64,000 bases of DNA, taken from contig NZ_CP022316.1 of the NCBI RefSeq assembly GCF_002216795.1, forward strand, positions 1,116,001 to 1,180,000, read 5' to 3'. The notes beneath the pieces were generated by a model. It was not told where the DNA came from. It saw only the letters and a list, made by a program, of their open reading frames with translations, and ran no database searches. Both the position numbers and the translations under genes were made by a program. Below are positions 7,728 through 15,980 of this stretch, one piece after another (the first letter of the stretch is position 1; each line of letters begins with the position of its first letter). Origin of the DNA: Brachybacterium avium (GTDB lineage Bacteria; Actinomycetota; Actinomycetes; Actinomycetales; Dermabacteraceae).

Positions 7728-9743
7728 TCAGTCCAGCAGCGAGAGATCGAGATGAGCGGGGGCGCCCTGGACGACCCGGATCGGCACGCCCCAGTCCTGC
7801 TGATGCATGTGGCAGGCAGGGAACTCGATGGTGGGGTCCGCGTCGCAGGAGGCGGCGCGGGCGCTGACATGCAGCACCCCCTCGAGGTAGGCGGGATCCA
7901 GCTCTAGCGTCCGTTCCAGTGCGGTGTCGACCCCGGCGCCGGAGGTCAGCATCGAGGTCGGCGTGGTCGAGATGGTCACCTGGGTCGAGGGGCCCAGCGA
8001 ATCGTCGAGCTTGTGCCCGGCCGGCGGGGTGAACAGCACCCGCACGGTGAGCGGACCGGGACCGACCTCGGTGACCGGCCGCTCGGAGCGCTGAGCGCCC
8101 TTGTCGATCATGCGCTCAGCGGCCTTGGCGACCGGGACCCACGTGATGCGATGCAGGCCTGACTCGACGACGATCAGCTGGCCGATGCCGTCGACCGGCG
8201 GGCCGACGATCGCGTCCGAGGGCTCATCGAGGTCGGTGGCGACGGTGACCACATGCGCCTCACCGGGTCCCGCCTCCGCCTCGGCCCCACCGGCATCGCC
8301 GGGTCCCGCCAGCGAGACCACGCCGTCGAGGGCGGTGATGCCGCCGGTCGCGGTGCCTGCCCCGTCGGTCGCGGGCTCCTCGAGGATGCGGATCGCCCCG
8401 TTGTAGGTGTCGCTGACGGCGATCCGGCCGTCCGGCAGCGCGGTGACGGCCAGGGGGTGCTGCAGGCGGGCGATCGCCGCAGGTCCGTCCACATGCCCGA
8501 AGTCGAACAGCCCCTCACCCACCAGGGTGCTCACCTGCATGGTGCGCGGGTCCAGCACGCGCACGGCCGAGGTCTCGGAGTCGGCGACGACGATGCGACC
8601 GTCGGGCAGCTCGTCCAGGCCGGAGGGCTGCGCCCACCAGGAGGTGACGGCGGGGCCGTCGACCAGTCCCTCCTGGGTGGTGCCGGCCAGCACCATGATC
8701 GCCCCGGTGACCGGGTCGAAGGTCCACAGCTGGTGGATGCCGGCCATCGCGATCACCGCTCGGTCCAGCACATGCGACCAGGTCAGGTCCCACGGAGTGG
8801 ACAGTGCATAGGTGCGGGCATCGCCTTCGCCGCGCGGCAGCGGCTCGCCCTGCATCCACTGGGAGCCCGAGCCGGCGACGGTGCTCACCTCGGTCGCGGT
8901 CCGCGAGCGCAGCCACCGGTCCTGGCCCACCTTCACCGCGCGGAGGCGATGATTCGCGGTGTCGGCGACCAGCAGGTCGTACCCGACCTCGTCGGCGACC
9001 TCGGTCGGCAGTGCGAGCACACCGTTCGGCTCGGCGAACTGCGCGGTCCCCTCGTCGCCGTCGGCGTGCCCGCGCTCCCCCGTGCCGATGACCGCGTCGA
9101 CGGTCGAACCGTCGTTCTGGAAGACGACCAGCCGGTGCTGGCCGGCATCGGAGACGACCAGCCGGCCGTCCGGCAGCAGCGTGAGCTTCGAGGGGTAGCG
9201 GAGGGTCTGCGGGGTGCGCTCGGGAAGCACCGTGGGCGCCGGCCCGCGCCGCAGGGAGCCGTCGGCCTCCGCCTCGGCGACGAGCTGGGCGACCAGCTGG
9301 TCGAGATTCGCGGCATGGCCCTCACCGGAGAGGTTGCCGGCGATGCGGCCGTGGCTGTCCAGCACCATCAGGGTGGGCCAGGCGCGTGCGCCGTACTCGC
9401 TCCAGGTCAGCAGGTCCGGATCGTCGATCACCGGATGGGTGACCTCGTACCGCTCGATGTTCGCCGCCAGCGCCTCCGGGTCCTTCTCGAACTCGAACTT
9501 CGGGGAATGGACGCCGATCACCACCAGCTCATCGGCCCACTTCTCCTCGAGGGGACGCAGCTCGTCGAGCACGTGCAGGCAATTCACGCAGCAGAAGGTC
9601 CAGAAATCGAGCAGCACGATCTTCCCGCGCAGCGTCTCCAGATCGAGCTCGGTGCCACCGGTGTTCAGCCAGCCACGGCCGCGCAATGCGGAGCCATGAG
9701 CACGAGCTGTCAGGGGCGTGGACGGGTCCGGCGTTGTGCTCAT
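7728..9743 (-). CDS. thioredoxin-like protein with NHL repeats
   Basis: 671 residues. The N-terminal thioredoxin/AhpC-TSA fold carries the redox motif FWTFCCVNC (47-55, active pair Cys52/Cys55) and a conserved cis-Pro segment (RAWPTLMVLD). From about residue 170 repeated NHL blades follow (RLVVSDAGQHRLVVF, LVADTANHRLRAV, RIVVADSETSAVRVL, RIAVSDTYNGAIRIL) that should form a beta-propeller. No signal peptide is visible, so it is probably cytosolic. The family is widespread in Actinobacteria; the substrate is unknown. Confidence 0.9.
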   Translation of the reverse strand: MSTTPDPSTPLTARAHGSALRGRGWLNTGGTELDLETLRGKIVLLDFWTFCCVNCLHVLDELRPLEEKWADELVVIGVHSPKFEFEKDPEALAANIERYEVTHPVIDDPDLLTWSEYGARAWPTLMVLDSHGRIAGNLSGEGHAANLDQLVAQLVAEAEADGSLRRGPAPTVLPERTPQTLRYPSKLTLLPDGRLVVSDAGQHRLVVFQNDGSTVDAVIGTGERGHADGDEGTAQFAEPNGVLALPTEVADEVGYDLLVADTANHRLRAVKVGQDRWLRSRTATEVSTVAGSGSQWMQGEPLPRGEGDARTYALSTPWDLTWSHVLDRAVIAMAGIHQLWTFDPVTGAIMVLAGTTQEGLVDGPAVTSWWAQPSGLDELPDGRIVVADSETSAVRVLDPRTMQVSTLVGEGLFDFGHVDGPAAIARLQHPLAVTALPDGRIAVSDTYNGAIRILEEPATDGAGTATGGITALDGVVSLAGPGDAGGAEAEAGPGEAHVVTVATDLDEPSDAIVGPPVDGIGQLIVVESGLHRITWVPVAKAAERMIDKGAQRSERPVTEVGPGPLTVRVLFTPPAGHKLDDSLGPSTQVTISTTPTSMLTSGAGVDTALERTLELDPAYLEGVLHVSARAASCDADPTIEFPACHMHQQDWGVPIRVVQGAPAHLDLSLLD

Positions 9744-9878
9744 GGGGTCCAGTGAACACCGGATCGACGCCGCAGGGCCAACTTCCCACCCCTGACGGGC
9801 TTCCCCACGGACCTCATGTGAGCCAGCCGACCCGCGCCACGGGCGACATCGTCGCGGCGGTCACGGCCTCGGCTCAGC

Positions 9879-9900
9879 CCCGTCGCCCTCGGCCGACGGG
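9879..9900 (-). terminator. hairpin downstream of the tandem HAD genes
   Basis: CCCGTCG (9879-9885) and CGACGGG (9894-9900) form a 7-bp stem 37 bases after the stop codon of the second HAD gene. There is no T-run, as is common in Actinobacteria. Confidence 0.4.
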
Positions 9901-9936
9901 ACTGCACGGCTCCGGGGAGCTGCGCGGAGGGTGCCG

Positions 9937-10644
9937 TCACCAGAGGGTGATCCAGGCCCGCAGCTCGGGATCGGTGAGCGCGGTCAGGGCGAGATCGGCC
10001 GGCGGTGCCGGATGCCCACCGGTGGGGACGGCGATCAGCCGCAGCCCCGCCTCCCGGGCTGCTCGTGCGCCGGTCCCGGAATCCTCGAAGGCGAGCACCC
10101 GGGAGGGCTCGGCACCGAGAGCGCGGGCGGCCGCGGCGTACATGTCCGGGGCCGGCTTCGGACGCTCGACGGTGTCGGACGCCTCCAGCACTGTGAAATG
10201 GTCCCGCAGCCCGCCGAGGCGCAGCTTGTCCTCCAGCGAGTCCAGCCAGGAGTTCGAGGCGCAAGCCAGCGGCACCTTGGACCCGGCCAGCTGCAGGATC
10301 TCGGCGGCGCCGGGCAGGGTGCGGATGCCGGCCGCGAGCTCGCGGTCGAACTCACGGTGGAGGTCTTCACGCACCGCCTGCTCGGCATGGCCCGCACGCC
10401 GGGCGATCAGCTCCGAGGCGACCTCGATGGTCGAGCCGTGCAGCAGCGCCTGGTCCCCGTCCTGGAGCACGGCGCCGTGGGCGGCGACCACGCGGTCCTC
10501 GGTGAGCTGCCAGATGGACTCGGTGTCCAGCAGCAGCCCGTCGCAGTCGAAGACGACCGCCTGCGGGGTCCAGTCGCCGAAGGCTGCGGCGAAGCGGGCA
10601 GGGATCTCGGCCGCAACCGCCCTGGACGGGGTGCCCGCGCTCAT
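9937..10644 (-). CDS. HAD-IA family hydrolase (second of a tandem pair)
   Basis: 235 residues with HAD motif I VFDCDGLLLDTES (nucleophile Asp33, acid/base Asp35), motif II in ACASNSW, motif III Lys in ERPKPAPDMY and motif IV FEDSGTG. These enzymes usually dephosphorylate sugar phosphates or similar metabolites. ATG 10644 overlaps the upstream HAD stop by four bases (ATGA), so the two are translationally coupled. The two proteins are clearly paralogous (both carry KPAPDMY..AAARxLGA and AGLxLIAVP), which suggests a local duplication. Confidence 0.9.
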   Translation of the reverse strand: MSAGTPSRAVAAEIPARFAAAFGDWTPQAVVFDCDGLLLDTESIWQLTEDRVVAAHGAVLQDGDQALLHGSTIEVASELIARRAGHAEQAVREDLHREFDRELAAGIRTLPGAAEILQLAGSKVPLACASNSWLDSLEDKLRLGGLRDHFTVLEASDTVERPKPAPDMYAAAARALGAEPSRVLAFEDSGTGARAAREAGLRLIAVPTGGHPAPPADLALTALTDPELRAWITLW

Positions 10645-11345
10645 CGGCGCGGCTCCCAGGCGGAGATCCACCGGGCGAGCACGGGATCGTCGAGAGAGGT
10701 GAGGCGGCGCGGAGCACAGGGCTCCTGCCCGGGGATCGACGGCACGGCGATCAGCTGCAGTCCGGCCGCCCGGGCAGCGTCGGCGCCCGTCTCGGAGTCC
10801 TCGAATCCGAGGCAGTCTGTCGGGTCCGCACCGAGCTCTCGCGCAGCGGCCAGGTACATATCGGGGGCGGGCTTCGCCTCGGCGACGTCCTCGATCGCGA
10901 TCGAGACATCGACCAGCTCGGTGAGCTCGAGGGTCTCGAGCTTGGTGTCCAGCATGTCCCGTGGGGAGTTGGAGGCCACCGCCACCGGTCGGACCGCGGC
11001 GATGGATCGCAGGGTCTCCAGTGCGCCGGGCAGCGGGGTGAGGCCCTCGCCGATATGCCCGCGATGCTCGGCGAGCAGCTCCGCGCCCACCTGGTGGGGG
11101 TCCTTGCCGACAGCCTCAGCGATGGCGAGGACCACCAGGTCCGCGGCCCGGCCGGTGATCTGGCGCCGGGTCACCGGGTCCAGGGCGGCGCCGTGCCGGG
11201 CGAGGTACTCCTCCTGCAGCGCCACCCACTGGCCCTCGGTGTCCACCAGCAGACCGTCGCAGTCGAAGATCACCGCGGCCGGGGACCAGCGCGGTGGCCA
11301 CTGGTCCAACGGGGAGACGGGCGGAGCAACAGGATCGGAGGTCAT
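10641..11345 (-). CDS. HAD-IA family hydrolase (first of a tandem pair)
   Basis: 234 residues. Motif I is VIFDCDGLLVDTEG (Asp28/Asp30), followed by VASNSPRDM (motif II), EAKPAPDMY (motif III) and FEDSETGADAA (motif IV), with a helical cap between motifs I and II. It is probably a beta-phosphoglucomutase-like or sugar-phosphate phosphatase; the substrate is not readable. ATG 11345 has TATCCT seven bases upstream (leaderless spacing). The open frame extends upstream but without coding-like sequence. The downstream paralogue overlaps by four bases. Confidence 0.9.
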   Translation of the reverse strand: MTSDPVAPPVSPLDQWPPRWSPAAVIFDCDGLLVDTEGQWVALQEEYLARHGAALDPVTRRQITGRAADLVVLAIAEAVGKDPHQVGAELLAEHRGHIGEGLTPLPGALETLRSIAAVRPVAVASNSPRDMLDTKLETLELTELVDVSIAIEDVAEAKPAPDMYLAAARELGADPTDCLGFEDSETGADAARAAGLQLIAVPSIPGQEPCAPRRLTSLDDPVLARWISAWEPRR

Positions 11346-11453
11346 GCGGCCCAGGATATCGGCCCTCCCCTGCACACCCGCTGTCCCCCTGTCACTGGTC
11401 CCGCAACACTCCTGCGCACGGCGCAGCGTCGCCGCCACGCACGATGACCCAGC

Positions 11454-11512
11454 GGTATCCAGTCTCAGCTGTCGCTTCGGACCCGCGATGGCGACAGCTG
11501 AGACTGGATACC
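11454..11512. terminator. long perfect inverted repeat 3' of metY
   Basis: Two perfect 22-base arms (11454-11475 and 11491-11512, beginning GGTATCCAGTCTCAGC) flank a 15-base loop. It lies 26 bases after the metY stop and 108 bases before the HAD gene. There is no T-run. The most likely role is a transcription or mRNA-end structure; a regulator site is possible. Confidence 0.6.
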
Positions 11513-11538
11513 CGCGAGTCACTGCTCGTGGGCGGGCC

Positions 11539-12879
11539 TCAGGCGGTGGCGTGAGCGGTGGCGGTGGCGTCAGCGGTGGCGGTGGTCGCGCCAGCGGCAG
11601 CGGCGGCCAGGCCCTGCTCGATGTCCGCGAGGATGTCGTCGATGTGCTCGATGCCCACGGACAGCCGCACGAAGCCCGGCTCGATGCCGGCGGCACGCTG
11701 CTCCTCCTCGCTGAGCTGGGAGTGCGTGGTCGAGGCGGGGTGGATCACCAGGGAGCGCACATCACCGATGTTCGCCACATGGGAGTGGAGGGTGAGCGCA
11801 TCGACGAAGCGCTTGCCGGCCTCGAGCCCGCCGGGCAGGACGAAGCCGAGCACGCTGCCTGCGCCGCGCGGGAGGTACTTGTCAGCGGTGGCCTTGTACG
11901 GGGAGGAATCCAGGGATGCCCAGGTCACGGGGCCCACGCGGTCGTCGGCCTCGAGGACGGCGGCGACCTGGTGGGTGTTCTCCAGGTGGCGCTCCATCCG
12001 CAGCGGCAGCGTCTCCAGTCCCTGCCCGATGAGGAAGGCGTTGAACGGGGAGACGGCCGGGCCCAGGTCGCGCAGCAGGTTGGTGCGGGCACGGGTCGCG
12101 AAGGCGGCCGGCAGGCCCGCGAAGACGAGGCCGTTGTAGGACTCGTCGGGCTGGTTGAAGTGCGGGTACTTCTCGGCGTGGGCGGCGAAGTCGAAGCTGT
12201 CGCCGTCGACGATCACGCCGGCGATCGAGGTGCCGTGGCCGCCGAGGAACTTGGTCGCCGAGTGCACGACGATGTCCGCACCGTGCTCGAGCGGGCGCAG
12301 CAGGAAGGGGGTGGCGACGGTGTTGTCCACGATCAGCGGGACGCCGATGTCGTGGGCGATGTCGGCGATCGCCCGGATATCGGGGATGTCCTGCTTGGGG
12401 TTCGGGATCGACTCGACGAAGAAGGCGCGAGTGGTCTCGTCGGCCGCGGCGCGCCAGGACTCCGGATCGGTGGGATCCTGGACCCACTGCGCGGTGATGC
12501 CGAGACGGCTGAGGGTGTGCTTGAACAGGTTGAAGGAGCCGCCGTACAGGCTCGGGGAGACGGCGACGGAGTCCCCGGACCCGGCGAGGTTCAGGATCGA
12601 CAGCGTGATCGCGCTCTGGCCGGAGGCGAGCAGCAGCCCGGCGGCGCCGCCCTCGAGCGCCGCGACCCGATCCTCGACCACGGCCTGGGTGGGGTTGGTG
12701 ATGCGGGTGTAGATCGGGGCGGCCTCGGCGAGCGCGAAGCGGTCCGCGGCGGACTGCGCAGAGGGGAACACGAAGCTCGTGGTCTGGTGGATCGGCAGGG
12801 CGCGCGAACCGGCGTCGGTGTCGGGGACCTGGCCGGCGTGGATGGTCAGGGTCTCGAACTTCTGCGTCTGCTCGGTCAT
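11539..12879 (-). CDS. metY: O-acetylhomoserine aminocarboxypropyltransferase (methionine synthesis, PLP)
   Basis: 446 residues of the Cys/Met-metabolism PLP family. It converts O-acetylhomoserine and sulfide to homocysteine in the cytosol. Features are [24 protein letters not shown] and the PLP-binding Lys210 in [11 protein letters not shown]. The [20 protein letters not shown] insert is typical of MetY rather than of cystathionine synthases. The last about 20 residues are a low-complexity Ala/Thr tail encoded by GGTGGC-type repeats. ATG 12879 has GGAGGA eight bases upstream. No SAM-responsive riboswitch is apparent in the 150-base leader region. Confidence 0.92.
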   Translation of the reverse strand: MTEQTQKFETLTIHAGQVPDTDAGSRALPIHQTTSFVFPSAQSAADRFALAEAAPIYTRITNPTQAVVEDRVAALEGGAAGLLLASGQSAITLSILNLAGSGDSVAVSPSLYGGSFNLFKHTLSRLGITAQWVQDPTDPESWRAAADETTRAFFVESIPNPKQDIPDIRAIADIAHDIGVPLIVDNTVATPFLLRPLEHGADIVVHSATKFLGGHGTSIAGVIVDGDSFDFAAHAEKYPHFNQPDESYNGLVFAGLPAAFATRARTNLLRDLGPAVSPFNAFLIGQGLETLPLRMERHLENTHQVAAVLEADDRVGPVTWASLDSSPYKATADKYLPRGAGSVLGFVLPGGLEAGKRFVDALTLHSHVANIGDVRSLVIHPASTTHSQLSEEEQRAAGIEPGFVRLSVGIEHIDDILADIEQGLAAAAAGATTATADATATAHATA

Positions 12880-12989
12880 GACGGGGCTCCTCCTGGGACG
12901 GTGATGGGCCCAGCCTGACCTGGGTGGGGGCGCTGCGCTAAGGATCGTGAACGCGGATGAACACCCCGCGCCGCTGCTCGGCAGTCGCA

Positions 12990-13008
12990 CGGGCCCCCTC
13001 CGGGCCCG
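12990..13008 (-). terminator. GC-rich hairpin after the ABC-F gene
   Basis: CGGGCCC (12990-12996) and GGGCCCG (13002-13008) form a 7-bp stem with a 5-base loop, 25 bases beyond the stop codon of the ABC-F gene. No T-run follows. Confidence 0.45.
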
Positions 13009-13032
13009 GCGGTCGCACGAGTCCCGTAGGGC

Positions 13033-14727
13033 TCAGCCCCCGCCACCGGCGGCGGACAGCTCGAGCACCTCGCCCTGCCAGCGGCGGCGCAGCCACCGGT
13101 CATGGGAAGCGATCAGCACCGTGCCGTCCCAGCCCTCCAGTGCCGCCTCCAGTCGCGTCGCGGTCAGCAGCGCGAGATGGTTGGTGGGCTCGTCCAGCAC
13201 CAGCAGCTCGGGCGGATCCAGCAGCACGGCGGTGAGCATCACCCGTCGCAGCTGGCCGCGCGAGAGCAGGGCGAGCGGGCGGTCCAGATCGCGCGGGGCG
13301 ACCAGGCCGAACAGCTCCGGGACTGCAGCGTCCTCCGTCCCGGCGAGGCCTGCGGCCTCCCGCAGGTGGCGGCGGACGGTGCGGCCCGGGACGGCGACGT
13401 CGTCCTGGCCGAGATGCCCGATCAGCAGGCTCCGCGGTCGGTCCACGGTGCCGGACGTGGGGTCGAGGGAGCCGGCGATCACGTCGAGCAGAGTGGACTT
13501 CCCGCTGCCGTTCGAGCCGGTGACCAGCAGTCGCTGCCCTGCAGAGACGCTGAAGGAGACCGGCGCCAGGCGCTCGGTCACCGCCACCTCGCTCACCGCG
13601 AGCTGCACCGTCCCGGAGGCGGCGCGGGAGGCCGCGGCGGGCAGGTGGGTGAGCTGCAGCTCAGCGGGCGGCCTGCGCACCTGGTGCTGCTCGAGCCGGG
13701 CGAGGCGGGCCCGGGATTCGCGCAGCCGGCGGGAGACGACGGCGGCGTTGCGGTCGGCGTAGAACTTCTTCGAGGCGCGGGCCTCGGTGCGCGGGGCGGC
13801 GTCCACGTGGCCGACGGTCGCGGAGTCCTTCACCGCCGCTCGCAGCGCCCTCAGCTCCTCCTGCTCGGTGCGGTAGCGGTGCTCCCAGCGGTCGCGCGCC
13901 TCGAAGCGGGCCAGCAGGTAGTCGCTGAAGCCGCCGGTATATGCGGTGAGCCCTCCGGGCTCGGCCTGGGCCGGGGACTCCGCGGGGTCGAGGTCGAGCT
14001 GGGCGACGGTGGCCTCATCGAGGAAGGCACGGTCATGGCTGGCGATCAGCACCGGTCCCGGGTGGGCGGCGATGGTGGCGGTGAGGAAGGCGGCGCCGGC
14101 ATCATCGAGGTGGTTGGTGGGCTCGTCGAGCAGCCAGCTGGTGGGGCGGGCGATGAGCAGATGGGCCAGCGCCAGGCGTTCGCGCTGGCCGCCGCTGATC
14201 CTGCCGAGGGCCGTCGTGGGGGCGAGCACGTCCAGGCTCAGCCCGGCCAGGACCTCCTCCGCGCGACGGTCCGCGTTCCAGATGTCGGCGAGGGTGGCCT
14301 CGGCGAGCAGCGTGTCGAAGCGGTGGGCGGCCGCGGCGGTGGGCCCGTCGTCCCCGCTGGCGAGCGCTTCGCCCGCGGCGATCAGGGCCTGTTCGAGGCG
14401 GCGGGAGCGTTCGAGGGCGTCGGCGAGCACCTCGGCGAGGCTGGTCGCGGGGCCGAAGGGGAGCTCCTGGTGGAGCACGCCGACGGGTCCGGGCGCGGTG
14501 CAGCTCCCGGTGTCCGCGGCGAGCTGCACGGCGAGGATCCGCAGCAGGGTGGACTTCCCGCTGCCGTTCTCGCCGAGCAGGCCGGTGGGGCGCCCGGCGG
14601 GGACCACCAGGGAGACATCGGTGAGGACCCGGCGGTCCGGGAAGGAGAAGGAGATGCCGTCGGCCCGCAGATGCAGGGACGGGTCGGCCGCGGCGGGCGT
14701 CGCGGCGGCGGGAGGGTGCGCGGGCAT
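13033..14727 (-). CDS. ABC-F family ATP-binding protein (ribosome-associated or antibiotic-protection type)
   Basis: 564 residues with two ATPase domains in one chain and no membrane segment, the ABC-F architecture. Walker A GENGSGKST (52-60) and GSNGSGKST (404-412); signatures ISGGQRERL (177-185) and the unusual LSRGQLRRV (488-496, Arg instead of Gly); Walker B with DEPTNHL in both halves (about 201-207 and 512-518). The charged inter-domain linker is about residues 240-380. ABC-F proteins act on the ribosome; actinobacterial members include macrolide/lincosamide protection factors. ATG 14727 has AGGAG seven bases upstream. That AGGAG can pair in a 4-bp stem (14735-14747), and a three-codon ORF precedes the gene. 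Confidence 0.88.
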   Translation of the reverse strand: MPAHPPAAATPAAADPSLHLRADGISFSFPDRRVLTDVSLVVPAGRPTGLLGENGSGKSTLLRILAVQLAADTGSCTAPGPVGVLHQELPFGPATSLAEVLADALERSRRLEQALIAAGEALASGDDGPTAAAAHRFDTLLAEATLADIWNADRRAEEVLAGLSLDVLAPTTALGRISGGQRERLALAHLLIARPTSWLLDEPTNHLDDAGAAFLTATIAAHPGPVLIASHDRAFLDEATVAQLDLDPAESPAQAEPGGLTAYTGGFSDYLLARFEARDRWEHRYRTEQEELRALRAAVKDSATVGHVDAAPRTEARASKKFYADRNAAVVSRRLRESRARLARLEQHQVRRPPAELQLTHLPAAASRAASGTVQLAVSEVAVTERLAPVSFSVSAGQRLLVTGSNGSGKSTLLDVIAGSLDPTSGTVDRPRSLLIGHLGQDDVAVPGRTVRRHLREAAGLAGTEDAAVPELFGLVAPRDLDRPLALLSRGQLRRVMLTAVLLDPPELLVLDEPTNHLALLTATRLEAALEGWDGTVLIASHDRWLRRRWQGEVLELSAAGGGG

Positions 14728-14769
14728 GGATCGGCTCCTGAGCGGAGGGACGGCGGTCGACGGGGCGGA

Positions 14770-14781
14770 TCACAGGCGCAT
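14770..14781 (-). CDS. three-codon leader ORF (Met-Arg-Leu) before the ABC-F gene
   Basis: ATG CGC CTG TGA at 14781-14770, ending 42 bases before the ABC-F start. TACGGT ends exactly six bases before this ATG, so the transcript would begin with the leader ORF itself. Met-Arg-Leu is the core of known macrolide-arrest leader peptides of the ErmDL type. A role in drug-responsive attenuation is an inference from this match and the position. Confidence 0.45.
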   Translation of the reverse strand: MRL

Positions 14782-14787
14782 GTCGCC

Positions 14788-14826
14788 ACCGTAGGAGCCC
14801 CCGCCCCCGCGGTCCATCGAATATCC
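14788..14826 (-). promoter_or_regulatory. candidate WhiB7-type promoter of the ABC-F gene
   Basis: On the minus strand an AT-rich patch (GGATATTCGA, 14817-14826) directly precedes TGGACC (14811-14816). A 17-base GC-only spacer follows, then TACGGT (14788-14793). An AT-rich block immediately upstream of the -35 is the layout of WhiB7-activated promoters in Actinobacteria. Confidence 0.45.
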
Positions 14827-14858
14827 GCTCGTCCGGCCCGCCGACGGGCCCGCCGGTC

Positions 14859-15833
14859 TCAGCCGCGAGCGTCGAGGGCAGCCACCGCGGAGCGGATCCC
14901 GGCCGGGTCACCCACCCGCCGGGCATCGCGGGGGAACTGCTCGAGCACCTCCGCGGCGGCCTCGACCTCGGTATCGGCCAGCAGCGCGACCAGGGCGAGG
15001 CGCACCCCGCCGCCCGCGGCCTCGAGCATCGCCGCGGCGTGCTGCGGGCTCCGGCCGCTGGCCTGGACCAGCATCCTCACGGTGCGCGCGACGAGCTTGG
15101 CGTTGGTGGGTCGCACGTCGATCATCAGGTTCCCGAAGGTGGTGCCCAGCCGCACCATCGTCGCGGTGGACAGCGCGTTCAGGGTGAGCTTCTGCGCCGT
15201 GCCCGCCTTCATGCGGGTGGAGCCGGTGACCACCTCGGGGCCGACGTCCAGCAGGATCGGATGGTCGGCGAGCGCGGCCAGCGAGGCCTGCGGGTTCGCA
15301 GAGATCAGCGCGGTGGGCATCCCCGCGTCACGGGCCGCCTGCAACGCACCGCCGACGAAGGGGGTGCGACCGCTCGCGGCCAGCCCGATCACCACGTCCC
15401 CGGCAACGCACCGGTCGCGCACCAGCTCGGCCCCGGCCGTGGTCGAGTCCTCGGCGCCCTCGACCGCAGTGAGGAAGGCTCCCTCGCCGCCGGCCAGGTG
15501 TGCGGTGACCATCGATTCGTCGGCGTTGAAGGTGGGGGCGAGCTCGACGGCGTCCAGGACCGCGAGGCGCCCGGAGGTGCCGGCGCCGAGGTAGTGGACG
15601 GTGTGCCCGGCGGAGATCGCCTCCACGCACACCTCGACGAGAGCGGCGATCTCCCCGGCCCGGGCCTGGACCGCCGCGGCGACTGTCGCATCCTCGCCGA
15701 GGATCACGTCGACCATGCCGCGGGCATCGAGGGCATCGAGCTCGGTGCTGAGGGGGTTGCGCTCCTCGGTGGGTGAGGAGAGGTCGACGAGGCTGACGTC
15801 GAGGGTCGGCTCGTCCCGCGGGGGCTGGCTCAC
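14859..15833 (-). CDS. murQ: N-acetylmuramic acid 6-phosphate etherase
   Basis: 324 residues, single SIS domain. It cleaves the lactyl ether of MurNAc-6-phosphate to GlcNAc-6-phosphate and D-lactate in cell-wall sugar recycling. Diagnostic segments are YLGAGTSGRLAVLDAVELAP (81-100), LAASGRTPFVGGAL and GSTRMKAGTAQKLTLNALST. GTG 15833 is chosen because AGGAG lies six bases upstream; the longer open frame runs into the divergent kinase gene. It supplies the step after AnmK (26373-27629), so this locus and the 25.5-32 kb operon form one pathway. Confidence 0.95.
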   Translation of the reverse strand: MSQPPRDEPTLDVSLVDLSSPTEERNPLSTELDALDARGMVDVILGEDATVAAAVQARAGEIAALVEVCVEAISAGHTVHYLGAGTSGRLAVLDAVELAPTFNADESMVTAHLAGGEGAFLTAVEGAEDSTTAGAELVRDRCVAGDVVIGLAASGRTPFVGGALQAARDAGMPTALISANPQASLAALADHPILLDVGPEVVTGSTRMKAGTAQKLTLNALSTATMVRLGTTFGNLMIDVRPTNAKLVARTVRMLVQASGRSPQHAAAMLEAAGGGVRLALVALLADTEVEAAAEVLEQFPRDARRVGDPAGIRSAVAALDARG

Positions 15834-15980
15834 GTCGGACTCCTGAGGTCGGGGGCGATGGTCGACGGCGGCCCCGGCACCCCGTGGTGCGGGCGGCGCG
15901 CGCCGACGAGGCACCAGCGTATCGAGAACCCCGCACGGGCTCCCGCCTACCATGGGGCTCCAGCCACGGGAGGGATCCAC

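Noticed and set aside
9931-12918. A 995-codon open frame on the plus strand
   Set aside because: It runs antisense to the two HAD genes and metY, has low-complexity Arg/Gly/Ala composition and no domain; it is a GC-rich shadow frame.
12880-13032. Possible SAM riboswitch upstream of metY
   Set aside because: No conserved SAM-I/II/IV core elements could be recognised; only a short CCCAG/CTGGG hairpin.
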